Assembly (NCBI GenBank): GCA_015679605.1
Contig: JAAAVE010000840.1
Coordinates: forward strand, 1 to 12,872
Direction: 5' to 3'
Length of the DNA stretch: 12,872 bases
DNA from: Podila epigama
Lineage: Eukaryota; Mortierellomycota; Mortierellomycetes; Mortierellales; Mortierellaceae
Below, in pieces: positions 1 through 6,946 of the stretch. The notes beneath the pieces are model-generated. The model did no database searches and had not been told where the DNA came from. It saw only the letters and a list, made by a program, of their open reading frames with translations. Positions within the stretch are counted from its first letter, which is position 1. The number at the start of each line of letters is the position of its first letter. The position numbers were made by a program, and so were the translations under genes.

Positions 1-5
1 GCTGC

Positions 6-36
<31 letters not shown>

Positions 37-942
37 GCTGCTGTTCCTGTTGCTCCAGTCTCCGGCCTGTTGACAGACTGAGGGAGAGGGGATGGCTGCT
101 GCGCTCGACATGAAATTTGCAACAGACAGTGCTGAGCTAGCCGGTGTGCAGAGTGAGTGGTTTGAGATAATTGATTGATTGGACCAGAGTGGTGCCCGCC
201 CGGGGGGTAGTTGTCGAGTACCAAATTTTGCTTATTTTGGACCGTCACTCTTCAATGTCCAAAGAGAAGAGAGAGAGAGAAAAATAATAATTCATACCCA
301 GCACATTCTTTTTCGCTCCCAATAATGATTACAACGAAACAAGGCAAGTGGTCGAGAAGGAAAAGAACAGAAGATTGAAAAAAAAGATCGTGCGTGAGGA
401 AAAAAAAAATGGACGTGAACCCGCTCGGTCATTTGTAGATAAAAAAAAGTAGCTACATGTGAGAAGCACACAATAGGGCTCATCTTTTTTTTTTTTTTTT
501 TTTTGAACGCAGTCTGAAAAAGGCCTCTTCTCACGCATGGAGTGAGAAAGAAAAAGAAAAAAAAAGGAAAGACCCTTGAGGTTGGAAAGATGAGATAGAT
601 GGACCACTCCACACGAAAACACCAGGCAATTGCAGGGGGAGGAGGGGGAAAGAGTGATGAAAACTCACCAAGTAATCCGGCGATGGATAGTGCGCAAAAG
701 GATTCGATGGGTTTTGGACGGATCCCACCATCAGGATGACGAAAGTTGATGATGGGTCCAACAGGGCTGAGGTGGTACCGACTCCTGGCCCAGAGGATGC
801 CGTATCCGATCAGGGCCAGGACGAGATAGAAACAGACACAGACGACTAGGACCGCCGTGATGATGTTACGTTCGTGCGTGTTGCGGCACGAGCTGATGTC
901 GACTCGCCAGTCGCACGCTACGATTCCATGGGCCACATCCAT
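1..942 (-). CDS. Multi-pass membrane protein, unknown function (5' part, runs off left edge)
   Basis: The start ATG is at 942-940, with an in-frame TAA 30 nt upstream and no ATG between. Exon 1 is 942-669 (91 codons plus 1 nt) and ends at G|GTGAGT. It encodes a short Cys-containing N-terminus, a clear transmembrane helix (about residues 27-50), a basic loop, the stretch GGIRPKPIE, and the start of a second hydrophobic segment. The next exon probably begins at 131 after CTCAG. In that phase it reads ALSVANFMSSAAAIPSPSV, which extends the second hydrophobic segment, and then enters a Ser/Asn tract with 10 Asn codons at the window edge. A TAG acceptor 5 nt earlier (exon from 136) would give a Thr tract instead. 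The intervening intron (~537 nt, T-rich) is much longer than others here and could hide a small exon. Two helices followed by low complexity fit a multi-pass receptor-like protein, but I do not recognise the family. Partial; function unknown. Confidence 0.6.
7..36. repeat. (GTT)10 trinucleotide repeat
   Basis: Ten uninterrupted GTT units, flanked on both sides by GCT units. They lie in the minus-strand membrane-protein gene, where they read as AAC (Asn) codons in the preferred splice phase. Such repeats vary in length between strains. Confidence 0.9.
485..504. repeat. T20 homopolymer inside minus-strand intron
   Basis: An uninterrupted run of 20 T on the plus strand (A20 on the transcribed sense strand), within the long putative intron 668-132 of the left-edge gene. 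The surrounding 290-660 stretch is also strongly A-rich on the plus strand. I see no convincing coding exon in it. Confidence 0.85.
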
Positions 943-1978
943 GAAACTCGAGGTTTCTTTGTCCTGTTTTTAATAATGTTGTATATCTTGGAAGGGGTTG
1001 TTTTAATGAATCTTGGGGCTGTTGTATTCTCAGTGGATTAGAGAATGGGCAGATTTACCGAGGTGAAGGGGTAGCGGGTTAAGTGTGGGAGCGAAAGGGG
1101 TGGGGGGAGGGAGAGTTGACGAGTTGCAAGGGATTCAGGGCTTTGATGTTGTAATAGGTGGTGGTTGCTGGTGCGGCCAATATTTGAGGTTGCTGTGTCG
1201 TAGTTGTCTGGAATGTGAGATGGTGCGAGTGAGATGAGAGAGAGAGTGTGTGTGTGTGACAGGAATTGGATGAGGAATTGGATGTGGAAATGGTTATTTG
1301 GGGGGAGGGAAGGGGGGGAAGAGAGATGGGATGAATGGGATGAATGGAAAGATGGATGACGAGGAGGCAGTGTATGGTGGGGGTGTATTTGTTGTGTGTC
1401 TTGTGCTAAAGGTATGCTGTACAGAAGATGAATGGAAGTATGTGCTCTCTTTTTTTTGTTGCAAAGTGTGTGTGTGTTGTGTGTGTCGATGACGCTTTTT
1501 GTTTGGAGAGTTGGTGAGGACGAGATCGACAGGGTGGGAAAAAATGCTTTTTTTGTCAAAAGTCCGTTTTTGGTTTAGTCTTTGTTTTCAATGTTGTTGT
1601 AGAGAGAATAATGACAGGTAGCGTGTTTAGCGAGTGTTGGTGAGTGTAGATGTAGATGTACAGTGTATGGATGCTTGGACTATATGTGTGTGTGAGTGAG
1701 TGAAAAGAGTTGTTGGTTGTGCAAAAGGATAAAGGCAACAATGGATTCTCGGTCCCCTTTTCTTTTGTGTATCAATAATTGTGCATGTGTAAATGTGTCA
1801 ATGTGAAAGTTATGTGCAGATCGCCTTTTTGGAACAGAACGATGTAAACGATGTAGCGTGGACGAAGAGCATGAACGTGATAAAGTGGTCTTTTTTTAGA
1901 GTGTGTGGAATGTTGGATCCATTGGATAGGCTATGCAGACGGAGGAAAAGGCACAAGAGCACCACTGCAACAAGGTAT

Positions 1979-2018
1979 TGAATGAATGAATGATGGAGAG
2001 ATTTGAATGAATGAATGA
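1979..2018. repeat. TGAA tetranucleotide repeat, two blocks
   Basis: Two short blocks of TGAA units (about 1979-1993 and 2004-2018) separated by ~10 bp, inside the divergent intergenic region. A simple microsatellite with no evidence of function. Confidence 0.8.
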
Positions 2019-2085
2019 GTAGAATCAAAAGAGATGTTCCCCCCGAGGTGATTTATCCGTTTCTTCCCCCCCCCCTGAAAAGAGA

Positions 2086-2100
2086 AAGAGAGAGAGAGAG
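2086..2100. repeat. GA dinucleotide tract
   Basis: A purine tract ending in pure (GA)n just downstream of a run of about 11 C (around 2066-2076). GA tracts are common in fungal promoters. No further claim is made. Confidence 0.7.
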
Positions 2101-2615
2101 TTCATAGCCAAGAGAACAGCCCGAATGTGGCAAAGCAGCCGCATAGGATTGGACAGGTTTCTGACTCTATTTTCTTTTTTTGGCTACAATTTTTTTTTGT
2201 CAAGGGGCAGACACTGCACGTCGGTCAAAGTCAAGTTTTTGGGGTTGAATGATTTTCTGGCTGTTCATCATCTCAACTATCGCATCATCAATCAATTCAA
2301 TTCAATCCAATCAATCATCAGCAGAAGCAATCATCATCATCTATCATATATCATCTATCATCTGTCATCTCGTGTTCACTTGCGTTATCAACCTCAACAT
2401 AATTCAACCTCTGTTCATCTGATCCATTAATTTCAGAAACACGGTGCACGCTCCACCTTCCGCCCCACACCTCACACATCCAACCGAAACACCACAATCG
2501 CGTGAGGTGTCGCATTTCAACGTGGCACAAAAAAAAAATATAGAGAGCAATCAACAACAACAACATCATAAAAAAGAACCAAATCTCTCTCCCCTCTACT
2601 ACCCGCATCACAACC

Positions 2616-4934
2616 ATGCGACGACCCTTTAGGCGATTACAGGAGGACCTCGAACTCGATACCAACGTCGACCAGATCGAAATGGCAGAGACGAGCGGTT
2701 CACGTCAAAATACCGTCCTCAATGCTACCTCTCCCATCTCACGCGTCAGCACATCCTCTTCTAGACATGGCGAATCTCAATCACGAATGTCTGCCCACCA
2801 AATCGACATGGCCCTGGAATGGCCCATGATCGACATTCCTCAGGAACTGCGTTCAATGCGCGTCAACGATGACGATCCTCACACCCGCTCAAACTCACAG
2901 GCGAATGCGATTCGGGTAAAGCAACTAGGAGACAGTATTGACAAGTAAACTTTTCATGGAGACATGCCAGCACACTCACCTCTTACCCACATACTCTCAC
3001 TTTCACTCTTACTCTCGCCTGTCAGAATCCTTTTAAGCGCAAGCTGTTCCTTCTTCTGGAGGATCCATCTTCAAGCTATGCTGCGTTTGCATTGAATGTC
3101 TGGGTATCCTTTGCGATTGTACTGAGTACTGTGATCACGACCATCGAGACAATTCCGTCCTTTCGATCAACAGACTCGACAGTCTGGTACGTTTATTTTT
3201 GAATGTTGTCAGTGTTTTTCCGTGCTGTGTGTGTGCGTGGCCCATGATTGTCCAGCACCTCTAGCCTTGAGACGACAACGTTTTGATTATAGTTATTTTG
3301 TTGCTAATATCAACCATGCAATGATGTAGGTTCAAGTTTGAGACGGTGATGGTCATCTTTTTCACAATCGAATTTATTGCCCGTGTCATTGCCCATTCAG
3401 ACTCTATGAAGCAGCTCAAAAAGTTTTTAGTTTGTAACGTTCGTGAACAAGCGTGTCAGCATTGGCGTGTTCTTTTTCGTCTATCTTTCTTTGGCGGCGA
3501 GCCTATCGGATTTCGTTTTTTCTAACCGCAGCCATTTTGCATTCATTTTTGACACGTTTTTATTTCCTTGGATGATGACTCTCTGGTCACACACTTTGCA
3601 ATCAATGACAGCTCCTATGCCCATCATCGACGTGATCTCCATTCTACCGTACTATATCCAGCTGGCAATGACGAGAGACACGGCAAGTATTTTTGTCCAC
3701 CTTTCAGTATTCCACCTCACTTTACAAGGCGGGAAAAAAAAACTTTTGCCTTGCCACCTTTGTCTAGCATGGAAAGAGACGAAGAAGGAAATGACGAAAT
3801 TGCTACTATGCTAACATTGCAACGTTTTTATCCAATAGACCGTCTTTTTTCGATTCACTATCCTAAGACTCTTCCGTCTGCTAAGAGTCTTTCGCACATT
3901 CAAGTACTCGTCCACGGTCATTATGACTATTGAAGTCATGATTGTCGCCATCAAGCGAAGTATGGACGCCCTTAGTGCCCTGTTCTTCTTCTTGGTCACT
4001 GGCACCATGCTCTTCTCTACCCTACTCTACTTTGCTGAGCGAGGTAAACATCATACTCTAAATGTCTTTTCTTGTCGTCTTGGATGGACAAAAAGGCGCA
4101 CATGTTAACATTGCTTTCTCTTTCATTCATATTTACAACAAACAAAAACAAACCCAGGCGAGTGGGATGAAGCTCGACAAGTTTTTGTGGATGCCAATAA
4201 CAATCCAAGCACCTTTGATAGCATCCCATCTGCCTTCTGGTACACGATGTAAGGGACCTCACATCATAACACATTTGCTACCAATCTATCATGCGTATCA
4301 AATCAAGAATGGTATATTTTTTAACACGAGTGATACCTGCCTCATATGCTTTAGCGTCACAATCACAACAACGGGATATGGTGACATGGTACCAACGACT
4401 TTTATCGGCAAGGTCATCTCCTTTCCGGCCATGATGTGCGGTGTATTGCTCATTACGCTTCCGTCCATCATCATTGGGCGCAACTTTACCCTTGTATGGG
4501 AGGCTATGCAACGGTACAAGCGTCAAGCAGCTGCCAATCTCCGAGAGATTGATAACCCTTCAACAGATGGTACATACGACTTTTTTTTTTTTTTTTTTAC
4601 TTGTCAATTTTTGTTTTTTGTCTCCAGTTACTGACTAGAACATATCTTGCATCGCCTCAATCCTTCTTTCATATCTACCTGTGTACCAGCTGACTCGAGG
4701 CATAGTTTCGAAAGCAATCACTCGTTTGGAGACGAGACAGGTCGTCCAGGGTATTCTTCATTGACTATCAATGGATCGCTTCAAGGGCAGAATAATGAGA
4801 TGATGGACCGTATCCAGGCAATGACCCAGGTGCTGAAGCAAAACCAACAAACAATGGATGCGCTCCAAAAGTTACTCGAGTCACACAACCTGGTTCCAAA
4901 AAAGTCTCCCTTTGAGGACACGACTGTCTTGTAA
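2616..4934 (+). CDS. Voltage-gated K+ channel, six-transmembrane Kv type (8 exons, 463 aa)
   Basis: Voltage-dependent K+ channel subunit, expected to form a membrane tetramer. Exons: 2616-2915, 3026-3186, 3330-3433, 3612-3682, 3839-4043, 4158-4248, 4355-4569, 4690-4934; the total is 1392 nt in one frame. Residues 1-100 are disordered and Ser/Arg-rich, with no T1/BTB domain. S1 is at about 118-142. S2 (157-175) has the FFTIEFIAR charge-transfer motif. S3 (190-206) carries Asp195. S4 is textbook: Arg at 217, 222, 225, 228, 231 and Lys234. S5 is about 254-277. The pore helix (300-311) leads to the filter TTGYGD (316-321). S6 (329-351) has LPSIIIG instead of the animal PVP kink. A C-terminal amphipathic stretch (418-447) looks like a coiled coil that could replace T1 in assembly. 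Intron 4 appears to be GC-AG; intron 6 splits the Ile311 codon just before the filter. Family identity is very secure; the individual channel class is not. Confidence 0.95.
3683..3838 (+). other. GC-AG intron in the K+ channel gene
   Basis: The S3 exon ends ...GAC ACG and is followed by GCAAGT; the S4 exon starts ACC GTC TTT after CAATAG. Both ends are phase 0, and the joined protein reads RDTTVFFRF into S4. A strong branch point, CTAAC, lies at 3811-3815. The nearest GT donor (3687-3688) would put S4 out of frame. GCAAGT is the usual sequence of functional GC donors. Confidence 0.8.
4581..4598. repeat. T18 homopolymer in K+ channel intron 7
   Basis: Eighteen consecutive T residues, 11 nt downstream of the GTACAT donor of intron 4570-4689. 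It lies near the 5' splice site, too far from the 3' end to be the polypyrimidine tract. Confidence 0.85.
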
Positions 4935-5475
4935 AGAGGGAGCCAAAAATGAGCCGTGTTTTATTGTTTGTTTTTTTTTTCTTGTTGCAAAATAGAACCT
5001 ACATCGTCAAAATAATAGAAGAAAAGAAAAAAAGTGTTATATGAATATATGTGAATATCGAGTATCTGAGCTGAGTGTGAGGACGTGCCTGAGTAAAACG
5101 CGTCTGTTCCTAAAAAAAAAAAGTGACCCTGGCAACTCACTCCTTAGCTCCAAGAGGTTCTGCGGCATTCCCCCCTCAGGTCCAAATTGTATTTTTGCTA
5201 CAGAGCCATATCGTATCAACTTTCCTCCTCATACAATCCCACTCATTACTCCATCATGACTGACTGATACCCTCTTTACCCTGGCATTGTCTTCTTGTTA
5301 ATGAACCAAGACAAAAAAAAATATACACAGTGCCAATAACCCACATTGGGATCAATCAATATCTGGCATGTGGGTGCAAGAGTCCAAAACAATGTTGCTT
5401 CTTGATTCAGTTCTTTCTCTTCTACTCAAAAATTCTATGCTCCTAACCAATGCCATGACCAGACTATATTATCTT
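4935..5475. other. Non-coding stretch downstream of the K+ channel
   Basis: I see no gene here. It holds the presumed 3' UTR of the channel (T-rich, then AAAATAATAGAAG near 5007-5020, a possible degenerate poly(A) signal) followed by unremarkable AT-rich sequence. The short open frames on either strand have no ATG-plus-composition support. Confidence 0.5.
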
Positions 5476-5748
5476 TTAGGACTTGCTTCTTGACTTTATT
5501 GTCGGCCAGTTGTTAGATTCCGATGGCATTCTTAAGATAATCGATTCTGTTGAAGACGATAAGGGGTGATAGAATTGAGGTCGGCGTGGTATGCCTGCCT
5601 TTGCTAACATAGTGATAGCAACTTTGCAATTAAGAGCCATAATGTCTTTGCAGATGTAGTTGAAATAGTTGCGAGTGAAATGTTTTATGGGAATGGAAGT
5701 CAAGGAGACAAAGAGTTGTGATTTTATTAATTGCTTGGTCAGTACCAT
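5476..5748 (-). CDS. Orphan 90-aa hypothetical protein
   Basis: A single open frame from a true ATG (5748-5746) to TAA at 5478-5476. I do not recognise the product. It starts with a mixed basic/hydrophobic segment, has two Cys (residues 33 and 41), a central helix-like part (MALNCKVAITMLAKAGIP), and a polar Ser-rich basic C-terminus ending SRSKS. Phe, Tyr and Asn codons lean toward C-ending forms as in the surrounding real genes, which mildly favours coding. There is no signal peptide or clear membrane helix. AT-rich sequence just upstream of the ATG leaves room for a short leader. It could instead be a 3' exon of a spliced minus-strand gene that includes the HMG-like exons further upstream, or a chance ORF. 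Confidence 0.35.
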   Translation of the reverse strand: MVLTKQLIKSQLFVSLTSIPIKHFTRNYFNYICKDIMALNCKVAITMLAKAGIPRRPQFYHPLSSSTESIILRMPSESNNWPTIKSRSKS

Positions 5749-6214
5749 TTTATATGGTTCCTAACCAATAACGTTGAGACTCAAATGAACTTTGATAAAA
5801 AAAGGAAGTGGGCTTAGCTTCACTTCACTCCCTTGAACCTCACGACTCTATGACGCGCGAGCCTGCGCAAGGTTACGCCAAACGACAACGTTAACGACTT
5901 GTATAAAACTCAGCGAACATATTTTTTTTAAGTTGCGCGAGATACGCTGCTGTCCACGATCTTCTCAGTGACTCCACCATTTGATGCAATCCTATAGCAT
6001 CCAACAAAGCAAAGTTAAACCCCCCCCCCCCTGCTATCTTGGTTTCCTTGTCTTATAGACATGTCTCATGCGTACTTGGAACCAGATCAAAGTTGGGAGA
6101 GATGCCAACAGCGCTCCCACGTGGATGGTTGTCGTGGGGACCGAGAACACACGCACCTTTGCGAGCACCATCACTCCTCGATGACTATTCATTAATTGAT
6201 AATCTACAGTAGCG
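5749..6214. other. Gene-poor stretch with C12 run and short minus-strand open frames
   Basis: No convincing complete gene. On the minus strand one frame is open from 6184 to 6056 (after a possible acceptor GAATAG), stops at TAA 6055-6053, and is open again for ~50 codons to about 5890, reading through a G12 run (C12 at 6020-6031 on the plus strand). This could be a decayed coding remnant or alternative 3' exons of the HMG-like gene. A TATAAAA motif lies near 5901 on the plus strand, but I found no gene for it to serve. Confidence 0.35.
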
Positions 6215-6566
6215 TTATCCAACCTCGAGGATCGCTTTGCCGGACTTGGATATATTCTTAAACTAGAGTACGTAATATGGTGTTAATAACAGCAGTGTTG
6301 CCATGGCAGATATCATCCGAACGCAAGCTTACCTGAATACTTTCAAGCTCCAGTTCACTCCAGTATTTCAGAGTTGTAATCTTGTTGGCGTTCCATAGCC
6401 TTTTCATTTCCTGGCCAACATGGACAATGTTGGGATCCCGAGATTTCAAGGCTTCACTGAATAACGATACATATCGGATTGTAGAGTAGACATGTCGAAA
6501 GACATTAAAAAAGGATATTGGGCCAATAGTCTTCTGGACAATCTTGAAGAAAGTCAGCGAGTGCAA
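6215..6566 (-). CDS. Possible HMG-box-like protein, 5' end unresolved
   Basis: The minus-strand frame 6566-6333 is open from no ATG (an in-frame TGA lies ~10 codons upstream), so a 5' exon is missing or the frame is a remnant; TTCTTCAAG (ending 6543) is one possible acceptor. The frame ends at CAG|GTAAGC (6333), a good donor. After a 70-nt intron with an ATTAAC branch and a CTCTAG end, the next exon (6262) reads 15 codons to TAA at 6217-6215. An acceptor at 6185 would give a different 43-residue tail. The translated core GPISFFNVFRHVY lines up with the RPxNAFxxFR start of HMG boxes, followed by GQEMKRLW and KYWSELELE, resembling helices 2 and 3. The helix 1-2 spacing is about 7 residues longer than usual and several consensus residues differ. 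HMG assignment is a hypothesis. If right, it would be a nuclear DNA-binding factor. Confidence 0.3.
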
Positions 6567-6663
6567 TGCATGGCATCAATAGAATCCTGATATCAAATAT
6601 ATTAAGCTCGCCTATGATGCGTGAGTCCCAGAAGGTGAGGAGAAATAATAAGATCAAGAGTGA

Positions 6664-6745
6664 CAATCTGGTCTCCCAACAACCGCAGTTTTACCGCCCA
6701 GCTAATCAGGACCAGGAGGGACCAGCTGACCGCAGTCATTGTTTG
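6664..6745. repeat. Direct repeat, copy A (82 bp)
   Basis: Begins CAATCTGGTCTCCCAA and ends GACCGCAGTCATTGTTTG. It is nearly identical to copy B at 6781-6858; the differences are a 3-nt CAA insertion and a few changes in the centre. The unit carries ACCGCAGT twice in direct orientation and imperfect inverted ends (CTGGTCTCCC near the start, GGGACCAG toward the end). Confidence 0.9.
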
Positions 6746-6780
6746 AAAATCTCTTGTCCAGATTATTAGCATGCAATGAA

Positions 6781-6858
6781 CAATCTGGTCTCCCAACCGC
6801 AGTTTTGCCCCCAGCCCATCAGGACCAGGAGGGACCAGCTGACCGCAGTCATTGTTTG
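6781..6858. repeat. Direct repeat, copy B (78 bp)
   Basis: Second copy of the unit at 6664-6745, starting 117 bp downstream in the same orientation and ending 88 bp before the helicase ATG. GCATGC occurs on both sides (6770-6775 region and about 6867-6872). The pair occupies the space between the HMG-like minus-strand frame and the plus-strand helicase, so it may be a duplicated promoter segment or a small mobile-element remnant. Confidence 0.9.
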
Positions 6859-6946
6859 CATGTAAGGCATGCGCACAAAACAAAGCAAAATCAACATCTT
6901 TTTCACGTCTGATCTACTTCATTCAACAACTACATTTTACATCATA
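6859..6946 (+). promoter_or_regulatory. Leader of the helicase gene
   Basis: A short A/C/T-rich stretch between repeat copy B and the chosen helicase ATG, typical of fungal 5' leaders (C/T patches, CATCATAATGG around the start). No TATA box is obvious. If transcription starts here, repeat B must lie at or just upstream of the start site. Confidence 0.4.

Larger units (their letters stand above)
943..2615. promoter_or_regulatory. Divergent intergenic region (membrane-protein gene / K+ channel)
   Basis: There is no credible gene in these ~1.67 kb. The minus strand is C/T/A-rich and open for long stretches (for example 1038-1559), but it lacks an ATG start there and encodes only Ser/Pro/His/Thr low-complexity sequence, so I read it as leader or promoter DNA of the left gene. 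The right part (about 2280-2615) is A/C/T-rich, with TCATC- and TCAAT-type repeats, and leads directly to the channel ATG in the context ACAACCATG. TG-rich tracts occur near 1245-1260 and 1465-1485. No definite TATA box was assigned. Confidence 0.6.

Noticed and set aside
1038-1559. 173-codon minus-strand open frame
   Set aside because: It starts at a TTG with no ATG context and encodes only Ser/His/Thr/Pro low-complexity sequence from C/T/A-rich leader DNA.
2945-3025. Donor GTAAAC at 2945 as the end of channel exon 1
   Set aside because: It leaves phase 2, and joining to the acceptor at 3025 frameshifts into a stop. The GTAAAG donor at 2916 is phase 0 and keeps S1 in frame.
3443-3814. 123-codon plus-strand frame in the K+ channel
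   Set aside because: It is intron 3 read through into exon 4. The real exon 3 reading runs into a stop in the intron, and splicing 3433 to 3612 gives the conserved KKFLVSPMPIIDVIS join.
6034-6222. 62-codon minus-strand frame
   Set aside because: It starts at TTG and conflicts with the two better-supported splice continuations of the HMG-like frame. It cannot be excluded but is not supported.
6602-6883. 93-codon minus-strand frame spanning the direct repeats
   Set aside because: It is a repeat-derived translation with duplicated peptide segments and no plausible domain, though an ATG inside each repeat copy (AACAATGACTGCGG on the minus strand) could in principle start the HMG-like gene.
4935-6946. 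Calling the island a confirmed mating-type (sex) locus
   Set aside because: The transporter neighbour is absent, the HMG match is weak and the helicase type is unconfirmed, so it is kept only as a hypothesis.
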